64,000 nucleotides of DNA from Acinetobacter lwoffii (GTDB lineage Bacteria; Pseudomonadota; Gammaproteobacteria; Pseudomonadales; Moraxellaceae). How positions within the stretch are numbered: position 1 is the first letter of the stretch; each line of letters begins with the position of its first letter. Of this stretch, positions 8,726 through 17,819 are shown in pieces. The notes below the pieces were generated by a model. The model saw nothing but the letters and a program-made list of their open reading frames with translations, ran no database searches and had not been told where the DNA came from. Made by a program: the position numbers and the translations under genes. The DNA is taken from assembly GCF_022967985.1 (NCBI RefSeq), contig NZ_JALJVC010000003.1, positions 1 to 64,000 on the forward strand. Reading direction: 5' to 3'.

Positions 8726-10045
8726 TTGACTGAATTGTTGTGGAAGGGTTCGATTTACCAGCACGGGAAAGTTATGGACAAGCAGATTGTTTTTGAAGAT
8801 GAACATATACGCGCGATTTTTATGCCGGGATCCTCTTCAGAACTGATTTTTTCATTTGGCGATTTGATTACCCGTGCCAAGGGCCTCAACATCAATGCAG
8901 AAAATTCATTGGCGAAATTCGAGTTTAATGTGCTTGGCATTATGCCCAAGCATAAATCCTGGTTTCCGCAAGGTTCCATGTGGAACATGTTGCAAGCCAT
9001 CGCAGATCTGATTGCGCCGTTTCAGCAGCGTATTGCCTATGGTGGCTCGATGGGTGGCTATGCCGCGATTAAATATTCCCGTGCCTTGGGCGTACAACGG
9101 GTGGTGGCGATGGTGCCGCAATACTCGATTGATCCGGAAGATGTACACGATGCCCGCTATAACATGTTCTATCAGCCAGAGCTGAATGCCGGGATGCGGG
9201 TTGAAGCTCAGGATATCGAGCCTGCATGTGAATATATTATTGTCTATGATCCTTACTGTGCCGAAGATCGTGCCCATTATCTGAAATTAGAGGCGCTGAT
9301 TCCGCATCATCATGTGCTGCATTTGCCTTTTACCGGACATGATGCGATCGCAGTTTTGGCCAGTTCCGAATTGCTCTATGACTTTTTGGTACATGACTAT
9401 GAGCCGAGTTATTTCTACCAGAAAATGCGTCGGGTCAAGAAAAACAGCAAGTTCTATTATCGTAAGGTGATTGAAAATGTCTTGCCACGACACCGCATGG
9501 CTTTGGGGCACATTCTGAAAAATAACGATCTGCAACTGGATAACCAGTTTTTTGATGCCAGCCAGAAACAGGTGATTTTGCGGGAACTGTTACGCAATAA
9601 ACAGGTTGATCAGCATGACCTGCTCAAACTGGGCATTCATGTGAATTTGCCGCAGGAAAATCGTCAGTTGCTGTTGGACCAGTATGGGCATGGTCTGGTA
9701 TTTAATGTCATCAGCCATAAAATCGAAAGTTATGCAGAAGGCGCAATTGCCCTGAACCATAAATTCCTGATTCCGATTTATGCCAAAGGTAATGGTTTAT
9801 TGAGCATTAACCTGAATGATGAACGTTATCTGGTGGTGATGAACGACCGGCATATCATGAAACTGATCAAGGAACAGGATGAGCTCAGTCTGGGTATGCA
9901 CCCGATTTTAATGAAGCGTTATAGCGATTTTTATATGTTTAGCTATAAGCAGCTGAATCTGAGTACCAATGAGTATGGTGCTGCTGCTTTTATCAACGAT
10001 AGTGACAAAAATACGCAGTTTGTGACGCACAGCGAGATAAATTAA
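8726..10045 (+). CDS. Alpha/beta-hydrolase-like protein of unknown function
   Basis: A 439-residue protein. Its first half has an alpha/beta-hydrolase signature: the nucleophile elbow 'YGGSMGGYAAIKYS' around residue 108 and a late 'PFTGHDAIAVL' that could hold the catalytic histidine. The C-terminal about 190 residues are a separate, unrecognised region rich in His, Gln and aromatic residues. The frame opens with TTG at 8726 and the protein reads sensibly from there. The ATG at 8774, with GGGAAAG just upstream, is the alternative. No signal peptide is seen. A carboxylesterase-like role is only a guess. Confidence 0.6.
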   Translation: MTELLWKGSIYQHGKVMDKQIVFEDEHIRAIFMPGSSSELIFSFGDLITRAKGLNINAENSLAKFEFNVLGIMPKHKSWFPQGSMWNMLQAIADLIAPFQQRIAYGGSMGGYAAIKYSRALGVQRVVAMVPQYSIDPEDVHDARYNMFYQPELNAGMRVEAQDIEPACEYIIVYDPYCAEDRAHYLKLEALIPHHHVLHLPFTGHDAIAVLASSELLYDFLVHDYEPSYFYQKMRRVKKNSKFYYRKVIENVLPRHRMALGHILKNNDLQLDNQFFDASQKQVILRELLRNKQVDQHDLLKLGIHVNLPQENRQLLLDQYGHGLVFNVISHKIESYAEGAIALNHKFLIPIYAKGNGLLSINLNDERYLVVMNDRHIMKLIKEQDELSLGMHPILMKRYSDFYMFSYKQLNLSTNEYGAAAFINDSDKNTQFVTHSEIN

Positions 10046-10071
10046 ATAAAATTTTTATAAAAAACAATTAC

Positions 10072-10099
10072 TTGACTTGTGGTGAGCTTGGCATAATAT
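10072..10099 (+). promoter_or_regulatory. Probable sigma-70 promoter for the small membrane protein
   Basis: TTGACT and TAATAT are separated by 16 bases, about 70 bases before the start codon at 10170. This was seen by eye only. Confidence 0.5.
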
Positions 10100-10169
10100 A
10101 GAGATAAGCGGTATAAATAATAAACCAATTATATCGTTCCCGATGGTTGAAACGAAGAAGGGGATCTCT

Positions 10170-10367
10170 ATGATGCAAGCGACTCGGATGATGCAAGTAT
10201 GTTTTATCTTCGGTTTGATTCTACCTAATCTGGCACATGCAGAAACTGTGCATCCTGCAGTGATCATGGTCAGTGCGTCCATCATCTTTATGATTATTCT
10301 GTCCGTGTATGTGGTGTATCGTATCCGCAAGTCACTACGTAATCATATGGATAAACCGCTGGATTAA
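10170..10367 (+). CDS. Small exported membrane protein
   Basis: A 65-residue protein with a cleavable-looking signal peptide ending 'NLAHA', then one transmembrane helix (about residues 30-52) and a basic tail 'YRIRKSLRNH'. An AAGGGGAT ribosome site sits directly before the ATG at 10170. An in-frame ATG at 10143 has no such site and would spoil the signal peptide. No family is recognised. It has its own likely promoter. Confidence 0.65.
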   Translation: MMQATRMMQVCFIFGLILPNLAHAETVHPAVIMVSASIIFMIILSVYVVYRIRKSLRNHMDKPLD

Positions 10368-10456
10368 TTGCATCAGGCTGGAAACGGGTTGAAAAGACTC
10401 AATGACTTGTTTTAAATGACAGACATAAATTGTCAAACAGGATTGAGGGAACAGCC

Positions 10457-11413
10457 ATGAAAGCCGTTTATTTAGACTATGCTTCTTTAGACCAGCAGGA
10501 TTTAGACTTTCAGGCACTGCATGCCGCATTTGATCCACTGGTTTTGTATCCGGCGACCTCGGCTGCCGAGATTGCATCCCGTGTAGCTGATGTCGATGTT
10601 ATCATTACGAATAAGGTGATGATCGATGCAGCTACGATTCAGCAATGCCCTCAACTCAAACTCATTTTAATCTCTGCAACCGGCACCAATAATGTCGACC
10701 TTGAGGCGGCCAAAGCGCAAGGGATCGTCGTGTGTAACTGTCAGGCTTATGGCACTTCGGCAGTCGCGCAGCATACCATCATGTTGATGCTGAATCTGGC
10801 AACTTCATTCCTGTCTTACCAACGTGCGTTACAACAAGGCGAATGGCAAAAAGCCAGTCAGTTCTGTTTGCTGGATGCGCCAATTGTCGAGCTGGCCGGA
10901 AAAACATTGGGCATTGTGGGTTATGGCGAACTGGGCCATGCGGTGGCGAAACTGGCCGAAGCCTTTGGCATGAAAGTGCTTATTGCCGCGCTGCCAAATC
11001 GTCCGGCGGATGCATCTCGTGCGCCATTTGCCGAGCTACTTCCTCAAGTCGATTTTTTAACTTTGCATTGTCCACTCACTGAAGATACCCACCATTTAAT
11101 CAGTCATACTGAGCTGGATGCAATGAAAAGCAGCGCATTTTTAATTAACTGTGCGCGTGGCGGAATTGTCGATGAAGCGGCATTGGCTGAGGCTCTGCGT
11201 GCAGGCAAGATTGCCGGTGCAGCGACAGATGTTCTAACGGTAGAACCACCGAAACAGGGCAATGTGCTGCTCGACTCTACGATTCCCAACCTGATTGTGA
11301 CACCGCATAATGCTTGGGGCAGTGTCGATGCAAGACAACGGATTGTGGATCAAATGGTCGAAAATGTAGCAGCATTTAAACAGGGTCAGCCGATTCGACA
11401 GGTCAATTCATAG
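10457..11413 (+). CDS. D-2-hydroxyacid dehydrogenase (glycerate dehydrogenase/hydroxypyruvate reductase type)
   Basis: A 318-residue NAD-dependent D-isomer-specific 2-hydroxyacid dehydrogenase. The Rossmann motif is 'LGIVGYGELGHAVAKLAEAFG'. Catalytic residues are expected in 'NCARGGIVDEAAL' (Arg), the Glu of 'LTVEPPKQGN' and the His of 'TPHNAWGS'. The 'GTNNVDLEAAK' substrate loop is present. It best fits glycerate dehydrogenase/hydroxypyruvate reductase, but exact substrate preference is not decided by sequence. GAGGGAACAGCC before the ATG supports the start. Confidence 0.85.
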   Translation: MKAVYLDYASLDQQDLDFQALHAAFDPLVLYPATSAAEIASRVADVDVIITNKVMIDAATIQQCPQLKLILISATGTNNVDLEAAKAQGIVVCNCQAYGTSAVAQHTIMLMLNLATSFLSYQRALQQGEWQKASQFCLLDAPIVELAGKTLGIVGYGELGHAVAKLAEAFGMKVLIAALPNRPADASRAPFAELLPQVDFLTLHCPLTEDTHHLISHTELDAMKSSAFLINCARGGIVDEAALAEALRAGKIAGAATDVLTVEPPKQGNVLLDSTIPNLIVTPHNAWGSVDARQRIVDQMVENVAAFKQGQPIRQVNS

Positions 11414-11454
11414 ATCGCGTCGATACAAGGTAATAGTTTTATTTTCTAAAAATT

Positions 11455-11479
11455 AAAAAAGCCCATCACGGGCTTTTTT
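11455..11479 (+). terminator. Bidirectional terminator between convergent genes
   Basis: AAAAAAGCCC pairs with GGGCTTTTTT around a 5-base loop. The T-run touches the stop codon of the convergent gene at 11479, so it serves both strands. Confidence 0.85.
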
Positions 11480-11952
11480 TATAAATCGGTTACCGCATAA
11501 CTGGTAGCTGATCCTGACTGGGGTTGAGTCTGTGGTGTATTTGGGTTTTGCGTCGCACTCGACTGGCTTAAAGGCTGCTGCACGATAGGTGCCTGTTGTG
11601 AATTTCCACGCCAGACTTCTTTGGTCTGCTGGATTTTCTGACCGGTTTGTTGGGCTGCCTGAGTTGCACCCTGATCTACTTTTTGCAGTGTATCTGAGGT
11701 TGCAGACTTGGTATTACTCCAGGCTCGGTCTACCCCTGGCTTGATTTTGGCAATGCCTTTTTCCGTTGCTTCACCGACTTTCTCGGCGGTATTAATCACG
11801 CCTTCCTGTGCTTTATAAGCAAAGACATGCAGCAGGTTCGGATTTTCACCATAAGGCTTAACCGGTTTAGCAGACTGAGTCGTGGTTTGTGCGAATGCTG
11901 GGACAGAAAGCATCAAAGCTGTCGTTAAAATAATTGGGGTTTTGATATTCAT
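11479..11952 (-). CDS. Exported helical protein of unknown function
   Basis: A 157-residue protein with a signal peptide (ends 'VPAFA'). The central part is an amphipathic helix rich in Ala, Thr, Lys and Gln with repeating units such as 'AEKVGEATEKGIAKI' and 'ATQAAQQTGQKIQQTK'. The tail is Gln/Ser/Pro-rich and low in complexity. It resembles LEA-like or periplasmic coiled-coil proteins by composition, without clear homology. No function is assigned. Confidence 0.65.
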   Translation of the reverse strand: MNIKTPIILTTALMLSVPAFAQTTTQSAKPVKPYGENPNLLHVFAYKAQEGVINTAEKVGEATEKGIAKIKPGVDRAWSNTKSATSDTLQKVDQGATQAAQQTGQKIQQTKEVWRGNSQQAPIVQQPLSQSSATQNPNTPQTQPQSGSATSYAVTDL

Positions 11953-12145
11953 TATGGATCGACCTCGAATTCGTCTAAGTGCGGTCTGAGTTTGTTTTTC
12001 AGTGTAACGGATAATTGATCAAAAACAATGAATATCCTGTGAAGAGTGCAGTGCCTTCAGGTTGATCTGTGCCGGAATATTGTAATTTTAAAGAAAGGCA
12101 GTAGATATCAGGAGAAACCTTGGATTGATTTTTAGCAAAATAAAA

Positions 12146-12178
12146 GCCCTGTTCTGAGACTAGACACAGGGCGATTTT
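12146..12178 (-). terminator. Terminator downstream of lipoprotein gene
   Basis: GCCCTGT pairs with ACAGGGC around a 13-base loop. T-runs lie on both sides, with TTTTATTTTG following in the minus direction. Confidence 0.75.
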
Positions 12179-12568
12179 TTAGTCACATTGTGTCAGGGCA
12201 TCTTTGGCGAAATGTTCGCGTAAGCTGACAAAGTTCTTTTGTACGCCTGCATCGTGCAGGTCAAATTTTTGTGCAGTGCTAGTACCGTCGCGCTGGAAAG
12301 TCGCTGAGCCGGCATCGATTAGAGTCATGCCTTTAAATGACCATTGTTCAATGACATGGTTATTGCCGATATCGCCGGTAAATTCAATCACGCATTTGTC
12401 GAGGAATTTAGTCAGTTTGGCCTTGTTGTTGGTCGTGGCTGGAACAACTTCGAGGTTTTGGACTTCCTGTAAGACGCCAACCTGAAGCTGTGGGATTTTT
12501 GGTGCAGATGTACAAGCTGTAACTGCGATACTCGCAAGACCAGTCAGAATGAGTGTTTTAAATTTCAT
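12179..12568 (-). CDS. Small lipoprotein
   Basis: A 129-residue exported protein whose signal peptide ends in the lipobox 'VTAC' (Cys about residue 19). The mature domain contains 'NNKAKLTKFLDKCVIEFTGD' and ends with a Cys ('LTQCD'), so the two remaining cysteines could form a disulfide. I do not recognise the family. Composition is host-like, and the gene marks the left border of the AT-rich RT island. Confidence 0.65.
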   Translation of the reverse strand: MKFKTLILTGLASIAVTACTSAPKIPQLQVGVLQEVQNLEVVPATTNNKAKLTKFLDKCVIEFTGDIGNNHVIEQWSFKGMTLIDAGSATFQRDGTSTAQKFDLHDAGVQKNFVSLREHFAKDALTQCD

Positions 12569-12687
12569 ATGATTCTTTCTTGTTGAGTGTTGTTGGTTTG
12601 AGTATATGAAATATAAGGTGAAATGCCTATAAGATTTAAATGCTTTTAGCTGAATAAAAGATGTATAAATATCGCAATTAATTAAAC

Positions 12688-13989
12688 TTAGGAAAAGTTT
12701 TTTAAATCAATCAGAAGTTTATTTATTTGCCCCTTAGTCTTAATTCTGAAAAGATCATTAATTTCAGATTCAAACATACCATTTGTGGAAGTATTAAATA
12801 TTTCCTCAAGTATCTTGATTTTTTGAGCTAAGTTAAAATTATCAAAATTATAAAAATAGGTAGAATTTTTAAAATTATATCTAATTTCAAAATATGCTTT
12901 TGAAAAACTCTTTATGTATAAGAAATAATTAGGCTCTATCCCAAATTTCTCCCACGTATGTTTTATAAAAAAGTCTAACTTTTTTAAAATTGTAAGATTA
13001 TTTATTTGAGAAAAAAAGAAGAGCCAACCTTTAGCTTTTCCGTCATCAATACACCCGGTTATTTTAAGATTTAACTGGAATATTAGAAATTCAATATTTT
13101 TATTTTTTGAATATTTATATTTTGTAAAACATTGGATAATACTAGTATGTAAATTGTTAATAGTAGAGTTTCTAACAGATATTTTCCCGTTTTCAAAAGA
13201 ATAGCCTAAATAATCAAATTTATTTAATGCAATGCTCCCTACTTTTGATTTGCTATTTTTAGAAATTGGGTGAATTTCTAGAAGTAGTTCTTTAAATAAT
13301 GTATTAATTTTAGCTTTTAATTCTTCTATATTAGAATAATTGCATAGAACTAAAATGTCATCTACATATCGAAAGTATTTTATATTCTTTGTGTTTTTTA
13401 AATTTTTATCAATACTAATAAGAAAAATATTAGCTAGAATATTTGATATTGCTAAACCTTGAGGTATTCCACCAATTATTTCGTTTTTTGGAGGTTGTAG
13501 GCTCTTTTTAATCATTTCTAAAGTATATTCACATTCAATATTTTCTTTTAAAATTAGAAAAAGTTTATTGTGATTGATAGAAGGGTAAAAATTTTTTATA
13601 TCTATTTTTATATATGAGTCGTAATCTTTTATTGAAGTAGCAATATCTTTTATTATTACTTGTGGTAATTTATTTTCTATATGTAAAGAATAATAATCTT
13701 GTAAAAATAAATGAATTGTTTTTAAAACTATTCGATCTCTTATTGTTGGAATGTAAATCTCACGTGGGTATTTCTGTCTACCTTTGTTTAGTAAATTTAA
13801 TTTATATCTGGTAAATTTATAAGTTCTATTGTTAAGCTTTCTATAAATAATTTCAATTTCATTATGAAGATTTTTATTAAAAGTGTTGTGAGATATATTA
13901 TCTGTGCCAATTGCAAAACTGTGATAAATATGTTTTAAATAAATTTTTTCTAATTGCTCATGGGTATGGAAATATTTTAGAGAATTCAT
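12688..13989 (-). CDS. Reverse transcriptase, probable defence-associated (SLATT-linked)
   Basis: A 433-residue RNA-directed DNA polymerase. Fingers motifs appear in 'IPTIRDRIVLKTIHLFLQ' (about 80-97). Motif A is 'KIDIKNFYPSI' with catalytic Asp130, motif B 'GIPQGLAISNILANIFL' (174-190), motif C 'FRYVDDILVL' (Asp210, Asp211), and motif D/E 'FDYLGYSFENGKI' (258-270). The C-terminal about 150 residues are helical with no intron maturase or endonuclease domain. YVDD and motif B look like unknown-group/Abi-type RTs rather than classical retron RTs; subgroup not assigned. Its start overlaps the SLATT stop by four bases (coupled translation). The gene is markedly AT-rich, suggesting transfer. An antiphage role is inferred. 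Confidence 0.88.
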   Translation of the reverse strand: MNSLKYFHTHEQLEKIYLKHIYHSFAIGTDNISHNTFNKNLHNEIEIIYRKLNNRTYKFTRYKLNLLNKGRQKYPREIYIPTIRDRIVLKTIHLFLQDYYSLHIENKLPQVIIKDIATSIKDYDSYIKIDIKNFYPSINHNKLFLILKENIECEYTLEMIKKSLQPPKNEIIGGIPQGLAISNILANIFLISIDKNLKNTKNIKYFRYVDDILVLCNYSNIEELKAKINTLFKELLLEIHPISKNSKSKVGSIALNKFDYLGYSFENGKISVRNSTINNLHTSIIQCFTKYKYSKNKNIEFLIFQLNLKITGCIDDGKAKGWLFFFSQINNLTILKKLDFFIKHTWEKFGIEPNYFLYIKSFSKAYFEIRYNFKNSTYFYNFDNFNLAQKIKILEEIFNTSTNGMFESEINDLFRIKTKGQINKLLIDLKNFS

Positions 13990-14537
13990 TTTATATATTC
14001 AGACATTAAATAAGAGCTAGTAAAAGGTAGAGTATAAAGCATTGCTATTGTCAAATAATATTTAATTTTACTTAGCCAAGCCTCAAAGAAGTCCTTAAAT
14101 GTCAGAGGAGGGGATATCTCATTTCTTTTACTTTTCATTGTAGAAAAATAAACATTTAACTTTGATATATGGTGGTCTGATTTTATATGATTTTCACACC
14201 CACTTAATATATATTCATACTTTTCAACAATATCTTCTGGATTAGATAAAATTAAAGTATTTAATTGCTCGTAACATTTTTTAACTTTTTCTGATCTCGA
14301 GTGAAATTTTTGAGCACTAACTATTCCAGACATAACTAAAGTCAGTACTGAAAAAACTAATAAAGTAGATGATTCGAAAGGCATGTTTTTACTTTGGGAT
14401 TGCAGGATAGAAATTGCCACTGTAAAAAACGAGTACCAAATCAATAATACTTGGCTATGAAACTCATATCTTAAAAGACGAATTTCTTGTTCAATTTTAG
14501 CTTTTCTTGTCCACCAAATTTTATCTTTTATTGACAT
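13986..14537 (-). CDS. SLATT-type 2-TM protein, predicted membrane effector
   Basis: A 183-residue protein with two adjacent hydrophobic helices near the N-terminus (about 29-45 and 57-75), a basic amphipathic middle and a third hydrophobic stretch at about 160-178. This is the layout of SLATT domains, predicted pore-forming effectors of conflict systems; from memory one SLATT subfamily is repeatedly coupled to reverse transcriptases. The 'WWTRKAKIEQEIRLLRYEFHSQ' start region is typical. No Shine-Dalgarno is visible before the ATG. The start codon lies ten bases after a long-range RNA stem. It probably acts as the abortive effector controlled by the RT. Confidence 0.78.
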   Translation of the reverse strand: MSIKDKIWWTRKAKIEQEIRLLRYEFHSQVLLIWYSFFTVAISILQSQSKNMPFESSTLLVFSVLTLVMSGIVSAQKFHSRSEKVKKCYEQLNTLILSNPEDIVEKYEYILSGCENHIKSDHHISKLNVYFSTMKSKRNEISPPLTFKDFFEAWLSKIKYYLTIAMLYTLPFTSSYLMSEYIK

Positions 14538-14547
14538 ATTTTAGAGC

Positions 14548-14694
14548 GTTGCATTTAAGGTAAATAAAATTATTAATATCCTCTTTGATAGACAAAGAGA
14601 ATCAAACCTAAAGGTTTAAAGAGATAATCTCTTTAAGAATCAGTTGCACCTATAAATAATATAGATGGGATGGACTTCCTACCTCAAATGCAAC
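14548..14694 (-). ncRNA. Candidate structured ncRNA of the SLATT-RT system
   Basis: The minus-strand RNA would begin with GTTGCATTTGAGGTA (14694-14680) and end with its partner TACCTTAAATGCAAC (14562-14548). All 15 positions pair, with one G-U. Inside are hairpins at 14667-14647 (8 bp), 14636-14616 (8-10 bp), 14617-14604 (6 bp, sharing two bases with the previous one) and 14602-14578 (10 bp). In three stems the only non-Watson-Crick pair is G-U on the minus strand but A-C on the plus strand. That fits selection on RNA made in the direction of the RT. The layout recalls the a1/a2-closed ncRNA of retrons. Ends are defined by pairing only. Confidence 0.65.
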
Positions 14695-14711
14695 AACGTA
14701 ATAGTAGAATA

Positions 14712-14739
14712 AAAAAACCGCTATTTCTAGCGGTTTTTT
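14712..14739 (-). terminator. glyS terminator
   Basis: AAAAAACCGCTA pairs with TAGCGGTTTTTT around TTTC and is symmetrical enough to work on both strands. It separates glyS from the RT island, so the ncRNA needs read-through or its own promoter in the short gap 14695-14711. A weak TACTAT -10-like box is there, with no good -35. Confidence 0.85.
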
Positions 14740-14760
14740 AAATACTTCGTATAATTTTGC

Positions 14761-16830
14761 TTAATGCTGTAACACCGAAATATCAGCCACTTTCGTAAAT
14801 AAATCACGAAGCTGTGCAAGCATACGTAAACGGTTAGCTTTAAGCTCAGCATCATCAGCCATCACCATCACACCGTCAAAGAACGCATCTACTGGCGCAC
14901 GAAGTGCAGCAAGTGCAGACAAGGCAGCAGTGTAGTCTTTCGCAGCAAATAACGGCTCAACCACAGGCGTAATTTTCGCAAGTTCAGCGAACAATGCTTT
15001 TTCAGCATCTTCCACCAAGTTAGCTTCAACCACAGTACCTTCAGGTGTCGCTTCTTTAGCAAGAATATTTGCAACACGCTTGTTGGCAGCAGCAAGAGCA
15101 GCAGCTTCAGGTAATGCACGGAAGTGATTAACCGCATTTACACGTTTGTCAAAATCAAGCGGTGATTTTGGCGATAACGCCTGAACAGCTTGAATAACAT
15201 CAACAGCAACACCTTGATCTTCGTATTTCGCACGGTAACGACCTTCAAGGAATGCAACAGCATCCGCCAAAGTCTTGTCGTGATCTTTCAATACATCGCC
15301 ATAAGCAGCCAAAGCCAGCTTGATCAAATCTTCAATTGAAACATCAAGCTCATTTTCAGTCACAAGACGCAGGATACCAATTGCAGAACGACGAAGTGCA
15401 AACGGGTCTTTAGAACCTGTAGGCGCTTGACCAATACCGAAAATACCTGTGAGCGTGTCTAAACGATCCGCAAGGGCAATGGTCGTACCTGTTTTAGTCT
15501 TCGGTAAAACGTCACCCGCAAATTTAGGAAGATATTGCTCACCTAAAGACTCAGCCACTTCAGCATTTTCACCTTCAAGACGTGCGTAGTAAGTACCCGC
15601 GATCCCTTGAAGTTCAGGGAATTCACCAACAAGCTCAGAGGTTAAGTCACATTTTGCAAGAAGCGCCGCTTTTTCAGCATCTTCCGCTTTTGCACCAGTA
15701 ATTGGAGCTAAAGCCACAGCCAATTTCGCAATACGTGTCGATTTGTCCCAAAGCGTACCCAATTCTGCTTGGAACACCATGTTCGCCAATTTTTCTTTAC
15801 GAGATGCAAGCGGTTGCTTTTGATCTTGCAAGAAGAAGAATTCAGCATCAGACAAACGTGGACGAACAACTTTCTCGTTACCTTCAATAATTTGTGTCGG
15901 GTCTTTTGACTCAATGTTCGACACAGTAATGAAGTACGGTTGAAGTTTATTGTCAGCGTTTACTAAGCAGAAGTACTTTTGGTTGTCCTGCATGGTGGTG
16001 ATCAATGCTTCTTGAGGAACTGCAAGGAAGCGTTCTTCAAAGCTTGCACGAAGCGCAACAGGCCATTCAACGAGTGCAGTCACTTCATCACGAAGATCCG
16101 CAGGCACGATTGCAATGGCATTGACTTCATCAGCCAATGCTTTAACTTGCTGGTCGATGATTGCTTGACGCTCTTCAAAAGAAGCTACTACATAAGCGCT
16201 ACGAAGGGCATCTAAGTAAGCATCTGCATTTGCCAACGTGATCGCTTCAGGTGCATGGAAACGGTGACCAAAAGTCACGTTACCGGCTTTGTGATCTTGA
16301 ATCGTCGCATCAACTACGTCGTTGTCTTTCAACAACACAACCCATTTCACAGGACGTACAAATTCAGTACGGCTTGCCGCAGAACGCATACGTTTTGCAA
16401 TTGGAAGATTATCCAACGCATTTTGTAAAATTTGTGGCAGTAAAACGTCAAGGCTTTGACCCTTTACGTCTTTTAAGTAGCACACTTTTTCAACTTTACC
16501 CGCTTGGAAAGTCGAAACTTGATCTACTGTGATGCCTTGACCACGCATAAAGCCATCAAGTGCTTTCGTCGGGTTACCTTCAGCATCAAAGGCTGCTTGT
16601 TTAGCAGGGCCGTCAAAACGTTTTTGTGTATCAGCTTGCGCAGCATCAACATTGACGATTTTAAGTGCAAGACGACGCGGTGCTGCATAAGCTTCGATCG
16701 AATCAAACGCTAAGCCAGCATCTTTTAAGCCTTTAACGGTTTCTGCATGTAGTGCATCACGTAATTTTTTCAGGCTTTTTGGTGGAAGTTCTTCACAACC
16801 CAATTCGAACAAAACGGTATGTTTAGACAT
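14761..16830 (-). CDS. glyS: Glycyl-tRNA synthetase beta subunit
   Basis: GlyS is the tRNA-binding and editing-like beta chain of the alpha2beta2 glycyl-tRNA synthetase. It has 689 residues, the same as the E. coli protein. It opens with the family N-terminus '[14 protein letters not shown]' and has 'DNQKYFCLV' and '[19 protein letters not shown]', both diagnostic of the beta subunit. The C-terminal part is the helical anticodon-binding domain. Its ATG overlaps the glyQ stop, so the subunits are translationally coupled. Confidence 0.97.
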   Translation of the reverse strand: MSKHTVLFELGCEELPPKSLKKLRDALHAETVKGLKDAGLAFDSIEAYAAPRRLALKIVNVDAAQADTQKRFDGPAKQAAFDAEGNPTKALDGFMRGQGITVDQVSTFQAGKVEKVCYLKDVKGQSLDVLLPQILQNALDNLPIAKRMRSAASRTEFVRPVKWVVLLKDNDVVDATIQDHKAGNVTFGHRFHAPEAITLANADAYLDALRSAYVVASFEERQAIIDQQVKALADEVNAIAIVPADLRDEVTALVEWPVALRASFEERFLAVPQEALITTMQDNQKYFCLVNADNKLQPYFITVSNIESKDPTQIIEGNEKVVRPRLSDAEFFFLQDQKQPLASRKEKLANMVFQAELGTLWDKSTRIAKLAVALAPITGAKAEDAEKAALLAKCDLTSELVGEFPELQGIAGTYYARLEGENAEVAESLGEQYLPKFAGDVLPKTKTGTTIALADRLDTLTGIFGIGQAPTGSKDPFALRRSAIGILRLVTENELDVSIEDLIKLALAAYGDVLKDHDKTLADAVAFLEGRYRAKYEDQGVAVDVIQAVQALSPKSPLDFDKRVNAVNHFRALPEAAALAAANKRVANILAKEATPEGTVVEANLVEDAEKALFAELAKITPVVEPLFAAKDYTAALSALAALRAPVDAFFDGVMVMADDAELKANRLRMLAQLRDLFTKVADISVLQH

Positions 16831-17819
16831 TATTTGCTCTCCTTAGATTCAACTTTTGCTTCTGCTTCAACTTGTGCTTTGAGCTGTGCCAACACTTCAT
16901 CACGTAAAGCAGGTTCTGCCATTGGGAAACCAAGTTCCGCACGTGCTGCTACATAGCTGGTCGCAATAGAACGTGCCAAGGTACGTACACGTAAAATGTA
17001 ACGTTGACGTTCAGTCACAGAAATCGCGCCACGCGCATCTAATAAGTTGAAGCTGTGTGATGCTTTCACGACTTGCTCATATGCAGGAAGTGGAAGTTTC
17101 GCTTCGATCAAACGCGTTGCTTCAGCTTCATAGAAATCGAACAATTCAAACATTTTTTCAACGTTGGCATATTCGAAGTTATAGGTCGATTGTTCCACTT
17201 CATTTTGATGGAACACATCACCGTAAGTTACCGTACCGAACTGACCTTTGGTCCAAACCAGATCATAAACAGAATCTACACCCTGCAAGTACATGGCAAG
17301 ACGCTCAAGACCATACGTGATTTCGCCAGTCACAGGGTAGCATTCAACACCGCCGACTTGTTGGAAGTAAGTGAACTGAGTCACTTCCATACCGTTGAGC
17401 CATACTTCCCAACCTAAGCCCCAAGCACCCAGTGTTGGAGATTCCCAGTTGTCTTCTACGAAACGAATGTCGTGAACTAAAGGATCAATACCGATCGCTT
17501 TTAATGAATCGAGATAAAGCTGCTGGATATTGTCCGGGTTTGGCTTAAGCACCACCTGGAATTGATAATAATGTTGCAAACGGTTCGGGTTTTCACCATA
17601 ACGACCATCTTTCGGACGACGTGACGGTTGAACATAAGCGGCATTCCAGGTTTCAGGACCCAGCGCACGAAGGAAAGTCGCAGTGTGGAATGTCCCTGCA
17701 CCCATTTCCATATCATAAGGTTGCAAAATGACGCAGCCTTGCTCCGCCCAGTAAGTTTGTAAGGCAAGAATTAAGCCTTGGAAGGTATCAATATGCGATA
17801 TGGCGCGACTCATGGTCAT
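16830..17819 (-). CDS. glyQ: Glycyl-tRNA synthetase alpha subunit
   Basis: GlyQ is the catalytic class II aminoacyl-tRNA synthetase chain that activates glycine. Landmarks are '[30 protein letters not shown]' in the N-terminal region, '[25 protein letters not shown]' (motif 2) and '[15 protein letters not shown]' (motif 3). The 329-residue chain exceeds the roughly 300 usual in enterics by a charged C-terminal tail rich in Glu, Lys and Ala. Start may be 17819 or the second ATG at 17813. Confidence 0.97.
   Translation of the reverse strand: MTMSRAISHIDTFQGLILALQTYWAEQGCVILQPYDMEMGAGTFHTATFLRALGPETWNAAYVQPSRRPKDGRYGENPNRLQHYYQFQVVLKPNPDNIQQLYLDSLKAIGIDPLVHDIRFVEDNWESPTLGAWGLGWEVWLNGMEVTQFTYFQQVGGVECYPVTGEITYGLERLAMYLQGVDSVYDLVWTKGQFGTVTYGDVFHQNEVEQSTYNFEYANVEKMFELFDFYEAEATRLIEAKLPLPAYEQVVKASHSFNLLDARGAISVTERQRYILRVRTLARSIATSYVAARAELGFPMAEPALRDEVLAQLKAQVEAEAKVESKESK

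Noticed and set aside
12688-14537. Group II intron or prophage explanation for the RT
   Set aside because: No maturase or endonuclease domain, no intron domain V-like hairpin noticed, no integrase or phage genes nearby.
14548-14694. Classical retron with msr-msd
   Set aside because: The RT has YVDD and a motif B unlike the usual retron YADD type, and the RNA lacks one long msd hairpin; kept as a retron-like analogy only.
15702-16713. Plus-strand frames opposite glyS
   Set aside because: Fully inside the well-conserved glyS gene with no independent evidence.
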